Shown here piece by piece: positions 54,350 through 62,902 of a DNA stretch of 64,000 nt. The position numbers and the translations under genes are program-made. The DNA lies in NCBI GenBank assembly GCA_963750195.1, contig CAVVPS010000016.1, forward strand, positions 558,001 to 622,000, in the 5' to 3' direction. Each line of letters opens with the position of its first letter. The stretch's first letter is position 1. Under the pieces are notes generated by a model. The model saw nothing but the letters and a program-made list of their open reading frames with translations, ran no database searches and was not told where the DNA came from. Origin of the DNA: AP-15 sp963750195 (GTDB lineage Bacteria > Pseudomonadota > Alphaproteobacteria > ATCC43930 > CGMCC-115725).

Positions 54350-54373
54350 TAGATATATCTATCTCTCGATATA
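54350..54373. promoter_or_regulatory. Palindromic operator candidate upstream of padR-type gene
   Basis: TAGATATATCTA (54350-54361) is a perfect 12-bp palindrome. Overlapping it, TATATC and GATATA (54354-54359 and 54368-54373) are inverted and 8 bases apart, the spacing typical of PadR boxes. It lies 20 bases before the chosen start, in AT-rich DNA. Autoregulation is the simplest reading. Confidence 0.65.
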
Positions 54374-54393
54374 ACGAAATGAGGCATATCGGA

Positions 54394-54966
54394 ATGTTTA
54401 GACATCCACATGATCACGGCGAGGGGCGGCATGCCCATAGTGGTTTCGGCCACGGCGGCGGGCGCTTTGGCGGCCATCGCGGCGGGGGCCGGGGCGGACG
54501 GGTCGCCCGAGTCTTCGACCACGGCGATTTGCGCTATGTGCTGCTGCATCTGATCGCCGAGAAGCCGCGCCACGGCTATGAGCTGATCAAGGCGATCGAG
54601 GAGCAAGTCGGCGGCATGTACAGCCCGAGCCCGGGCGTGATCTACCCGACCCTGACCTTGCTCGAAGAGCTCGGTTACGTGCGACCCGAAATCGCCGAGG
54701 GGACCCGCAAGCTCTATTCGATCACCGAGGAGGGCACCGCGTTTCTCGCCGCCAATCGCGCGCTGGTCGACGCGATCCTCGGCCGCATGGCCGAAGTCAG
54801 CCGGGTATACGCTGGCGGGCCGGCGCCGGAGATCCGGCGCGCGCTGCACAATTTGGAGCAGGCGCTGTCGATCCGGCTCGGCAAGGGTCCGCTCGATGCG
54901 GCTCAAGTGCACGCAATCACCGAGGCGCTTGACCGCGTCGCCGGCGAAATCGAACGCAGCGCGTGA
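54394..54966 (+). CDS. PadR-family regulator with His/Gly-rich N terminus (YqjI-like)
   Basis: A 190-residue repressor. The first 40 residues are His- and Gly-rich (MFRHPHDHGEGRHAHSG, then GGGRFGGHRGGG). The winged helix follows with LRYVLLHLIAEKPRHGYELIKAIEEQVGGMYSPSPGVIYPTLTLLEELGYV, very close to the family consensus and to E. coli YqjI, whose similar extension binds nickel and iron. The start at 54394 has a GAGG site; an ATG 15 bases upstream lacks one. It likely represses itself through the palindrome upstream and perhaps the divergent cupin gene. Which metal it senses is inference. Confidence 0.88.
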   Translation: MFRHPHDHGEGRHAHSGFGHGGGRFGGHRGGGRGGRVARVFDHGDLRYVLLHLIAEKPRHGYELIKAIEEQVGGMYSPSPGVIYPTLTLLEELGYVRPEIAEGTRKLYSITEEGTAFLAANRALVDAILGRMAEVSRVYAGGPAPEIRRALHNLEQALSIRLGKGPLDAAQVHAITEALDRVAGEIERSA

Positions 54967-54974
54967 GGTCAACC

Positions 54975-55052
54975 GTGCCGATCCCGGTCGTTGAAAGTTG
55001 TTTCGTGATCGCCTGCGCCGTTGCGATATTGCTGATGCTGCTCGTGCCATAG
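54975..55052 (+). CDS. Possible 25-residue membrane peptide
   Basis: GTG-initiated frame after the regulator: VPIPVVESCFVIACAVAI then LLMLLVP, almost entirely hydrophobic. It fits a single membrane helix. No ribosome site is clear, so it may be chance. Confidence 0.25.
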   Translation: MPIPVVESCFVIACAVAILLMLLVP

Positions 55053-55080
55053 TCGCGAAACCCGAATCGCCGGTGATCAT

Positions 55081-56007
55081 ATGAAGCTCGCGGTGCCCGA
55101 TCTGATCTCGAATTCCTATTTCCCGGCGGTGGCCGCTGTCGAGCTCGGCTTCTTCAAGGAGGAGGGGCTCGACGTTTCGCTCGAACTGGTGTTTCCGGTC
55201 GACCGGGCCTATCGTGAGTTGCGCGACGGCAACATCGATTTCGTCGGCGGTTCGGCGCATTCGGCGCTGGCCGCCTTCCCCAAATGGGAGGGGGTCAAGC
55301 TGCTCTGCGCCCAGGCCCAGGGCATGTACTGGTTTCTGGTCATGCGCGCCGATCTCGATGCCCGGCGCGGCGACGTCGGCGTGGTCAGGGGCCGCAGCAT
55401 CGGCGCCGCACCCTGGGTCGAGATGGGGCTGCGCCGCTTACTGATCGAAGCCGGGATCGACCTCGAGCGCGACCGGGTCACGATCGCCCCGGTCCCGGGA
55501 ACCGCCGGAGCCGGGATTGTCAATTTCGGGGTCAGTGCGGCCAAGGCGCTCGAAGAGGGCCTGATCGACGGGTTCTGGGCCAATGGCATGGGCGCCGAGG
55601 TCGCGGTGCGCGACGGGGCCGGCACGGTCGTCCTCGATGTCCGCCGCGGCGACGGGCCAAAGCCCGCCTTTAACTACACGATGTCGGCGCTGGCCACGAC
55701 CGACCGGCTGATCGAGCATTCATCCGAGGTGGCGGCAGCGGCCGTGCGCGCGCTGGTCAAGACCCAGACGGCGCTCAAAGCCGATGCCGGCCGAGCCACC
55801 GAAGTCGGACACAAGCTATACCCGCCGGCCGAGGCGGCGCTGATCGCCGAGCTGATCCGCCGCGACCTGCCCTATTACGATGCGTCGATTTCGCGCGAGT
55901 TTGTCACCGGCATGAACCAGTTCGCCCGCGACATGGGGATCCTGCGTGGCGACGTTCCTTACGAGCAGGTCGTCGCCACCCGCTTCGCCGATCTGTGGTG
56001 TGTCTGA
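55081..56007 (+). CDS. NMT1/SsuA-type substrate-binding protein
   Basis: A 308-residue periplasmic-binding-protein fold of the NMT1/THI5 or SsuA kind. AVPDLISNSYFPAVAAVELGFFKEEGLDVSLELVF at the start, LRDGNIDFVGGSAHSALAAF, IGAAPWVEMGLRRLLIEAGI and FWANGMGAEVAVRDGAG match the class. No signal peptide is visible from this start, unusual for a transporter component, so it may be cytoplasmic or have lost its signal. No permease is adjacent. Ligand unknown. Confidence 0.78.
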   Translation: MKLAVPDLISNSYFPAVAAVELGFFKEEGLDVSLELVFPVDRAYRELRDGNIDFVGGSAHSALAAFPKWEGVKLLCAQAQGMYWFLVMRADLDARRGDVGVVRGRSIGAAPWVEMGLRRLLIEAGIDLERDRVTIAPVPGTAGAGIVNFGVSAAKALEEGLIDGFWANGMGAEVAVRDGAGTVVLDVRRGDGPKPAFNYTMSALATTDRLIEHSSEVAAAAVRALVKTQTALKADAGRATEVGHKLYPPAEAALIAELIRRDLPYYDASISREFVTGMNQFARDMGILRGDVPYEQVVATRFADLWCV

Positions 56008-56018
56008 GGCGAAAGGGG

Positions 56019-57279
56019 TCATTCACCGATCGCGTGCCAGCTCGTTCCAGGGTTGCCGGGGCTGCCGCCGCCAATGACTTTGGTGCCGTCGATCTCCCAA
56101 ATATAGACTTCGCCGGTGCTGATGTTCTGCCACAGAATGTCGGAATAGCCGTTGCCATAGAAGTCGCCGGTCCCGACGGCGTGCCAGCTCGACCCCGGGT
56201 TGGCCCCGACCAAGGTCATGGCAGTGAGCGGGGTGGCGCCGTTCATCAGCCAGATCGCCGCCTGGCCATTGGTGTTCCGCAACAGGATGTCGGACTTGCG
56301 GTCGGCGTTGAAATCAGCCGTCTGCGAGTTCTGGCTCAGCGGCGTCCCAGCCCCGCTCAGCTCGAACACCGTACCGGAAAGGTTCGCCCCGCCGCCGGCC
56401 GTCCTGCCGAACAGGTTGCCGGAGGCATCGAAGACCAGACCGGTGTCAGGGCCGGCCCCGTCGGAGCTGCTAGTGAAGCTTACCAGTGTGGTCGGCACGC
56501 TGGCGTAACCGCCGCCGATCTTAGGAATCTCGAACACCGTGCCCTCGACTTCCGTTCGGTCCCGCGAGGCTCGTTGTGCCGAAAAGGTTTTCGGCGGCGT
56601 CGACGATCAGACCAGCTTGCAAGTTTGCCCCGTTGTTGCCGTTGAAGCCTAGCAGGGTGGTCAACGCGTAACCTCCTGCCGCTTTCACAAGCTCGAACAC
56701 TGTGCCCGCTTCTACCCCGCTCGTATTTGTCGTGCCGAACAAGTCGCCGGCAGCGTCGGCGATCAGACCGGCTTGCGGGCCTTCTCCGTCAGAACCGCCA
56801 GTGAAGCTTACCAATGTGATCGGCGTGCTCGCATAACCAGTGCCGGTCTCGGCGATCTCGAACACCGCGCCATAGCCGTGAGCGCCACCGCCGGCTGTCG
56901 TACCGAACAGGTTTCCGGCGGCGTCGGCGATCAGACCGGCACGCGGGCTTGCCCCGTCGGCGCAATTGCTTTGCGAGCAGAACCGGTACAGCACCGTCTC
57001 GGTCCAGCTGCCGCTGAGTTGCGGCGTCAACTCGAAAACGGTCCCGCAGCCAAGGTGTGAACAATTTCCGTTGGCGTTGCCGCCAACGGAAGTTGTTCTG
57101 AAGAGGTTGCCCGCCGCGTCTATGATCAGACCCTCAGGCTCTTTGCCGTTGGTGCCGTCGAAGCTGAACAGCGTGGTGAGCGTGGGCGGGGCGGCGCCGG
57201 CGCCGCGGTTCGCGGCAAAAACCAGGAGGCCGAACAGCGCAATCAGCGGCACCTTGGCAACACGACAAAGCACGGGCAT
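56019..57279 (-). pseudogene. GloVer-repeat/FG-GAP secreted protein, frameshifted
   Basis: Signal peptide at the start (VPLIALFGLLVFAANRGAGA). Tandem GloVer units follow (GLIIDAAGNLF, GLIADAAGNLFGTTAGGG, GLIADAAGDLFGTTNTSG, GLIVDAAENLFGTTS), then after a shift near 56548 another unit and FG-GAP repeats (ADFNADRKSDILLRNTNG, GDFYGNGYSDILWQNISTG) ending WHAIGE. The shift splits it into two frames. Such proteins are secreted or surface-bound and may bind polymer. Its end is duplicated as a fragment at 25.0 kb. Confidence 0.82.
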
Positions 57280-57612
57280 CTGAACCCAGCGTCCCCGAAT
57301 GTCCCGCAGATGGAGGCGACTGCTGCCTCGTCGCGGCGCTGGCGCAATGAAACACCATCGCTATCGTCTGTGCTCGGAGCCAAATCGTCGGGCTGCCCGC
57401 CCCGCAGCGCCACTACTCTTTGCCCTGGCCTGCCGCCCGACGTCCGATCGAGCAGACTCATCGCCGCGCCAAACGCGAGCGCAGTCCAAGCCCATTGACT
57501 CTGTGCCATGTGCTTATGTCTCTTGATTGCGGGCGGGTTGCCCTATCAGCCCAGTAAATCTTCTGATTTCGGCATACTGTAAATGCCTGCGGCACAACCG
57601 GACAATTTATCG
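57280..57612. other. Gap upstream of the GloVer gene
   Basis: A 333-base gap. A leftward frame (57509 to 57243) could encode an 88-residue protein starting MAQSQWAWTALAFGAAMSLL, which overlaps the GloVer gene start; no family matches and it may be spurious. No terminator or promoter was convincing. Confidence 0.35.
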
Positions 57613-58076
57613 ATGGACCTCGTGAAGACCTTGCGACGGATTAAACGGCGGTCGGCCCTTCGGGCTGGATCGCCGACCCGCACGACCAGGAGCCGTATCT
57701 GGTCGAGGCGCGGCGGCTGTATTGTGGTGCGACCGGCTCGTCGTGCGGCCGGCTTCGACCGCGGAGGTCGCGGCGGTGGTGTGGATCTGCGCCGAGGCGG
57801 GGTTGGCGATCGTGCCGCAGGGCGGTAATACCGGGTTGGTCGGCGGCGGGGTTCCGCCCGAAGACCGCGACAACATCGTCCTCGCGCTCGGCGGATGAAC
57901 CGAATCCGCGTCGATCGACCCGGTCAACTTTACGATGACGGTCGAGGCCGCCTGCATCCTGGCCAATTCTGCACCAGGTGGCGGCGGAGGTGGGCCGGCT
58001 GTTTCCGCTCAGCCTCGGCGCCGAGGGCAGCTGCCAGATCGGCGGCAATCTGTCGACCAACGCCGGCGGCATCGCT
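57613..58076 (+). pseudogene. FAD-linked oxidase fragment (copy C), multiply frameshifted
   Basis: At DNA level it follows the oxidase at 25382 from its start: the stretch for RDQEPYLVEARRLY, then IVPQGGNTGLVGGGVPPEDRDNIVLALGG and EGSCQIGGNLSTNAGGIA. Single-base losses and gains put these pieces in different frames. Homology ends after NAGGIA, where xanthine dehydrogenase sequence begins. It is dead. Confidence 0.78.
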
Positions 58077-59323
58077 CTATCCGGAGGAGATGATTGTCTC
58101 GGTGCTCGCCCGTCACCTCGGCCGCGCGGTGCGCTGGAATGGCAGCCGATGGGAGGATCTCGCCTCGACGACCCATGGCTTCGACGAAATCGTTGAAGCC
58201 GAACTCTGGCTTGATCGGGACGGCCACATTCTGGCGCTTGTCGCCGAGGTGATCGGCGATGTCGGGGCCTATTCGATCTATCCGTGGACTGCCGCGCTCG
58301 AGCCCGTCCAGGTCGCGAGTTTCCTGCCGGGTCCCTACCGGGTGCCAACCTATCGCGGACAGGTACGGGCGGTCGCAACCTGCAAGACCCCGACCGGCCC
58401 GTATCGCGGCGTCGGCCGGCCAATCTCGACCTTTGTCATGGAGCGGCTGATCGACATGGCGGCGCAGCGTCTTGCGATCGATCCCGTTCAACTTCGTCTG
58501 CGGAACTTGATCCGAGCCGACGAGCTCCCTTACCGGGTGGCCTCAGGCATCGTCTGGGACCGTTCCGGCTTTGTCGACAGCCTGACGAGCGCGTGCCAGG
58601 CCGCCGGCTACCAGCTGCTGCGCGAGGAACAGGCGAAGGCAAGGGCCGAAGGTCGGCTCGTTGGCATCGGCATCGCCACCTACGCGGAACTGACCGGCAT
58701 CGGGTCTCGCATTTCGGCAGCACCGGGGATGCCGATCAACACCGGAACGGAAACCGCCACGATCCGCCTCGATTCAACCGGGGCGGTGACCGGCAGTTTC
58801 GGGGTTGCCTCACACGGCCAAGGGCTTGAGACCACGCTCGCGCAGGTGATTGCCGACGAGCTCGGCGCCCGGATCGAGGACATTCAAATCCTGCAGGGCG
58901 ACAGCGCCGTCGTCGCGCACGGCACCGGAAGCTATGCGAGCCGCAGCGCGGTGCTGGCCGGAGGAGCGGCGACGTTGGCAGCGCGCCTGCTCAAGGAGAA
59001 GGTGATCCGTGCGGCCTCGCACCTGCTCGAAGCGGCGGTCGATGACATCGAGGCCGCCGACGGACGAGTGTTCGTCTCGGGTACCGACCGCTTCGTTGAC
59101 CTTCCGGGAGATTGCAAGGGCGGTTTATTCCGAAATCGGGCGCTTGCCGAGAGAGGCGCGTGAGGAAATGGAGGTCACCAAACTCTATGACCCGTATTTC
59201 GGCACGACGACGTGTGCCACGCACATCGCCGCACTGGAAATCGAGTTGCTCCGCTTTGCGGATGAGCAGCCGCTGCCACCGCCGACGCACACAACTTATA
59301 CGCCGTTCCGGAGCGTTATTTAA
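58077..59323 (+). pseudogene. Xanthine dehydrogenase/CoxL-type molybdopterin subunit fragment
   Basis: Middle part of the large molybdenum-binding subunit: LYPEEMIVSVLARHLGRAVRW, HGFDEIVEAELWLDRDG, GPYRVPTYRGQVRAVATCKTPTGPYRGVGRP, VASGIVWDRSGFVDSL, GSFGVASHGQGLETTLAQVIADELG and GTGSYASRSAVLAGGAA. The frame shifts near 59090 into SLTFREIARAVYSEIGRLPREAREEMEVTKLYDPYFGTTTCATHIAALEIE. Both N-terminal and C-terminal thirds are missing, and no small or medium subunit genes are near. It is fused at its left to the oxidase fragment and ends 120 bases before the tRNA. Confidence 0.82.
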
Positions 59324-59375
59324 AACCTAGTTTCGAGAACTCGTCGTCGTCGGTGCTCCGCTGACATATTGAAAT

Positions 59376-59456
59376 AAATGGCGTCCCCGGCGTGAACTCG
59401 AACACGCGACCCACAGTTTAGGAAACTGTTGCTCTATCCTACTGAGCTACGGGGAC
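59376..59456 (-). tRNA. tRNA-Arg (anticodon CCT), with an 8-base T-loop
   Basis: The cloverleaf is clear. Acceptor GTCCCCG pairs with CGGGGAC, discriminator G and encoded CCA follow. D-stem GCTC/GAGC; anticodon stem ACAGT/ACTGT with loop TTCCTAA giving CCT, which reads AGG codons. The T-stem GCGTG/CACGC is perfect, but the loop TTCGAGTT has eight bases where seven are normal. The extra T is either a real change, which would affect folding, or a sequencing insertion. Confidence 0.9.
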
Positions 59457-59933
59457 ACTCAACGGTTCTTCGTTCTGCTCGGCTCCCTGGGGGCGGCCGA
59501 CCCCTTGGTGCAATCTCCTATTTGTAGAGCTAGGATACACCGCGGCGAAGGTCGGGACAACCGGGAGGCACCGGCGGCGCAAACTCTGACGGAGGGCTGG
59601 ATTCGGAGGCCGTCGTAACGCGTGCCAGATCCGCCGGCGTCTTTTGCTCTCGCTGCATCCTCGCACAACCTGCGCCTTCGGTGGATATTCCGTGGCGGCC
59701 TCGTCATCACCATTCGGTTCGTTTGGTATGATAGAACGGCGCGTGCTCAACCGGAGGCCTAGCCCCAATTCCGGGCTCACCACCGGTGCGGTCGTAGAAA
59801 TTCGCCAAGCGGCAGAAGAGACGCATATAGAGCGCCTGTCAGAGCACACCGCTGATGGTGCATCTCCGGAGTGCTTCAAAAAGGGCGCAGCGTTGTCCCT
59901 GGACGTCTGGGCGATACAAATGCCTGCTGAGGC
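59457..59933. other. Gap after the tRNA
   Basis: A 477-base stretch. Several frames of 80-150 codons overlap each other on both strands, none with family resemblance or a good ribosome site. The tRNA promoter should lie in the first 50 bases. Nothing else supported. Confidence 0.45.
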
Positions 59934-60344
59934 CTATGCCGTCATACCTTCGTGAGCAATGTACCTCCCGTCGCGCCTTACGACTTGGTTGGCCTTGGAC
60001 AGAGCGGTAAGAGCGTTCGATACCGACATCGCGCCGGACTTGTCGCCCTTGAGCCCCATTTTTTCAAGGATCTCCCCTCGAGTGAGCCCGCCGGGATTAC
60101 TCTTGATAATTCCAAGCAACGCGTTTCGCTTACTCCCTCGGCGGCCTTGCGGGGCACGTCGCTGCCGTATTTGAGATGGTCCCTTGCCCTGCTTGGCTGC
60201 TTCGTAAGCGTTTATCGCCGAGAGTTCCCGGCCGATCGTGGCAAGCTGCTCCGCGAGCGCTTGCTGCTGGGCAACGATCGTCTCGCGTTCTCTGGAAAGA
60301 CGCTCACGCTCCTGATCTATGAAAGTCTCAAAGGTTTGTGCCAT
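59934..60344 (-). CDS. Coiled-coil and winged-helix hypothetical protein
   Basis: A 136-residue protein. Residues 5-45 form a coiled coil (FIDQERERLSRERETIVAQQQALAEQL), then a basic linker (RRAPQGRRGSKRN) and a winged-helix-like C terminus (IIKSNPGGLTRGEILEKMGLKGDKSGAMSVSNALTALSK and VVRRDGRYIA). This suggests a dimeric DNA-binding protein. A GGAGAGG site precedes the ATG. No named family recognised. Confidence 0.7.
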   Translation of the reverse strand: MAQTFETFIDQERERLSRERETIVAQQQALAEQLATIGRELSAINAYEAAKQGKGPSQIRQRRAPQGRRGSKRNALLGIIKSNPGGLTRGEILEKMGLKGDKSGAMSVSNALTALSKANQVVRRDGRYIAHEGMTA

Positions 60345-60533
60345 TCGTCCTCTCCGTTGTTGATCGGAGAGATAGTAGCCAGCTTTTGTAGCGATGCATA
60401 GTCTCGCGCGTTCCGCGGGTAGGTGTGCAAGTCGTAGATGCGTCCAATTGGATCTTTTGCCGTAGAGCGCACGCTCGATTGTCCCTTATCCAACGGGGAA
60501 CGAGCGTGTTTGCCGCGAGTGTGCTATTTCCTT

Positions 60534-61310
60534 CTAGTTCCGCCGCGCGGCGAGGATCGCTACCGGATAGGCGTATTCGAGCCGGTCGCCGTCGTGGCAC
60601 ACCGGGATGCCGAGGCGGTCGTCGGCGACCGAGGCAACGAACATCTCGGTGACCTTGGCCTCGTCGCCCGGGTTAGGGAACGAGCGGGCCAACAAGTTCT
60701 TCACCTCGTCGCGCAACTCGTAAAAGCTTGCTTGAGGCTCGGCGAGGCCGGCGCTGGTGAACAGACCTTTCAACTCGGCCAACGGCAGCGCGCGAACATG
60801 TGAGGGATCGCGCAGTTTTTCTAGCCGGTTGAACGCTGCGGCTTTGGCGGGGTCGGCCGAAGCGCAGGTGTCGACCACGACAATTCGGCCGCCTGGCGCG
60901 CAAACCCGCACCATCTCGCGCAATACCGCGAACGGGTCGGGGAAGTGGTGCACGGCAAAACGGGTCACCACGATCGTAAATGATGCTTCGGGCCAGGGCA
61001 AAAAAGCGACATCGCCCTCGCGCCACGCGACATTGGCGATCCGTTGTTCGGCCGCGAGGGTGCGCGCGCGATCGAGCATCGCTGGCGTCATGTCGATGCC
61101 GGTAGCATGGTGCACATGGGGAGCAAAGGCGCAGACGACGATCCCGCCGCCGCATGCGACGTCGAGCAATATGTCGTCCGGCGCCGGCGCGGCGGCCTCG
61201 ACGATCATCTTCAACGCGCCGCCGTCGGTAATTGGTGTCGCGGTGCTGAACGGCGTCGCCTGGCGGGTGAACTGATCGCGAATCAGGCTACCGTGAGCTT
61301 CGTTGGTCAT
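60534..61310 (-). CDS. Class I SAM-dependent methyltransferase
   Basis: A 258-residue methyltransferase of the UbiE/Methyltransf_11 type. SAM motif I LLDVACGGGIVVCAF near residue 50, TGIDMTPAMLDRART, GDVAFLPWPEASFTIVVTRFAVHHFPDPFAVLREMVRVCAPGGRIVVVD follow. The start is the ATG before TNEAHGSLIRDQF; an upstream extension in the same frame has no domain. Acts on an unknown small molecule in the cytoplasm. Single gene divergent from the COG4280-type gene. Confidence 0.9.
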   Translation of the reverse strand: MTNEAHGSLIRDQFTRQATPFSTATPITDGGALKMIVEAAAPAPDDILLDVACGGGIVVCAFAPHVHHATGIDMTPAMLDRARTLAAEQRIANVAWREGDVAFLPWPEASFTIVVTRFAVHHFPDPFAVLREMVRVCAPGGRIVVVDTCASADPAKAAAFNRLEKLRDPSHVRALPLAELKGLFTSAGLAEPQASFYELRDEVKNLLARSFPNPGDEAKVTEMFVASVADDRLGIPVCHDGDRLEYAYPVAILAARRN

Positions 61311-61448
61311 CGCCCGACTACTCCTCCAATTGGCCGAGATCCGGCAACGGCCAGCGCTCAGCGGCATACCGGCATGTTAGCCCCATTTGTCGAGGCGGGG
61401 CAGCGCACCATCTCTGCTCGGTGTGATCCCCGTCCGGTATCGAGAACG

Positions 61449-62207
61449 ATGATCAATGTTGCGCATTCTGGCCCGCTTCTGTTGGCCTCGTTCTTGGCTT
61501 CGTCGGTAGAATGCGTAGAGGCGCTGACCATCGTGCTAGCGGTCGGCGCGATTCGCGGATGGCGGCCGGCGCTATTTGGTGCGGCGTTGGCGGCGGCGCT
61601 GTTGACGGTGCTCGTCGCCGTCTTTGGTGCGGGGCTGAGGCTGCTTCCGCTTGCCTCGCTGCAGACCGCGATCGGCATCCTGTTGCTGCTCTTCGGCATG
61701 CGGTGGCTGCGCAAGTCGGTGTTGCGCGCGGGCGGGGTCATCGCGCTGCGCGACGAGAGCGCCAATTACGCGAGCCAAACCGAGACCTTGCGAGGCGCGC
61801 CCGGGGAAGCTCGCAGATGGGACCCGCTTGGCATCGCGACGAGCTTTAAGGCGGTGACCTTGGAGGGGATCGAAGTAGTGTTCATCGTCATCGCGGTAGG
61901 CACCGTTGGCGGCGCCCTGGCCCCGGCAGCGGTCGGCGCGCTGGCCGCAGCCATCCTGGTGGCAGCAGTCGGTGTGGTGCTGCACCGCCCGCTGGCGCGG
62001 GTGCCGGAAAACATGCTGAAATTTGCGGTCGGCGTCATGCTGTCGAGCTTTGGCACGTTCTGGATCGGCGAAGGCTACGGCGTCCAGTGGCCGGGCGGTG
62101 ACCTGTCGGTGCTCGGGCTGATTGCCGGCTTTCTGGTCATTGCCCTGCTCAGTGTTGGCGCAATTCGCCGCGTCCGTCGCCATGCCGCGCTCGCCCCAGC
62201 AGCTTGA
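61449..62207 (+). CDS. COG4280-type membrane protein
   Basis: A 252-residue protein with about seven membrane helices. Two internal halves each carry an E-x-x-E motif in a helix: SSVECVEALTIVLAVGA near residue 16 and AVTLEGIEVVFIVIAVG near residue 140. This resembles the paired REGLE-type motifs of FTR1 iron permeases, so a cation-transport role is plausible but unproven. A 69-residue membrane protein gene follows 12 bases on and may be a partner. Confidence 0.78.
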   Translation: MINVAHSGPLLLASFLASSVECVEALTIVLAVGAIRGWRPALFGAALAAALLTVLVAVFGAGLRLLPLASLQTAIGILLLLFGMRWLRKSVLRAGGVIALRDESANYASQTETLRGAPGEARRWDPLGIATSFKAVTLEGIEVVFIVIAVGTVGGALAPAAVGALAAAILVAAVGVVLHRPLARVPENMLKFAVGVMLSSFGTFWIGEGYGVQWPGGDLSVLGLIAGFLVIALLSVGAIRRVRRHAALAPAA

Positions 62208-62219
62208 GGAGCGGGTTCG

Positions 62220-62429
62220 ATGGGCCGGATCAAATTGATCGGGCGGGAGGTTCTCGGCTTGTTTGCCGAGGACGCGCGGTTTACATCCGCGCTCGCCATC
62301 TGGATTGTCACTGTGGCGGCAACCCGGCCGTGGTGGCAAACCGCGCCGCGTTTCGCCGCGATCACATTGTTCGCCGGGTTTGCCCTGATCCTTTGCGAAG
62401 ACGTGCTGCGCACGGCCCGGCGCGGTTGA
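62220..62429 (+). CDS. Small membrane protein
   Basis: A 69-residue protein with two hydrophobic segments (FTSALAIWIVTVAAT and FAAITLFAGFALILC) and a basic C terminus (RTARRG). GAGG lies before the ATG. Twelve bases downstream of the COG4280-type gene, so probably part of the same operon and possibly a subunit. Confidence 0.6.
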   Translation: MGRIKLIGREVLGLFAEDARFTSALAIWIVTVAATRPWWQTAPRFAAITLFAGFALILCEDVLRTARRG

Positions 62430-62596
62430 GCGACAATGCGACCACAGCGCGGCGGAAATTGGCCATTATGAAAATGGTGCATAATCGTTATTCACGTATA
62501 TGAGATGCGCAAGGCAGCCATGTCGAGGGTGACCTATCAAGGTCAGAGGCATTTGCCTACATATTGCGGTGCAGCAAGAGCGTATGGGTGTTTGCT

Positions 62597-62902
62597 ATGC
62601 CGGAATATATAGAGGAAGAGGGCGAGCGCGGATTTGCAGAGCGCTATTTGGGCGGTTGGCGGATGATCGCCTCGGCCTGGGTGGTCGCGATCGTCTTCGT
62701 GGCGCTGTTTGCCGCGGTCCAGGCTGTGGCGTCGCTGCATAGGACCTCGCCGCACCAAGCGATGCTCGCAGGCGCGGTGATCCCGCGGCACGATCCGAGC
62801 TGCGCCGGAGCGGTCGACCTGACTAAACCGGCTCCGCTGTCGTGCTCCGTCGATTTACAGAATGGGATCGAGCGGGCCGAGGCCTCCTATTACGGTTGGT
62901 GA
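62597..62902 (+). CDS. Hypothetical single-span membrane protein
   Basis: A 101-residue protein. MPEYIEEEGERGFAERYLGGWRM, then one membrane helix (IASAWVVAIVFVALFAAVQAVA, residues ~23-45) and an extracytoplasmic tail with two Cys (SCAGAVDLTKPAPLSCSVD). No family recognised. Its last 13 bases overlap the convergent lipoprotein gene. Confidence 0.6.
   Translation: MPEYIEEEGERGFAERYLGGWRMIASAWVVAIVFVALFAAVQAVASLHRTSPHQAMLAGAVIPRHDPSCAGAVDLTKPAPLSCSVDLQNGIERAEASYYGW

Noticed and set aside
59644..59955. A 103-codon rightward frame after the tRNA
   Set aside because: No family resemblance, no ribosome site, and it overlaps competing frames and the end of the coiled-coil gene.
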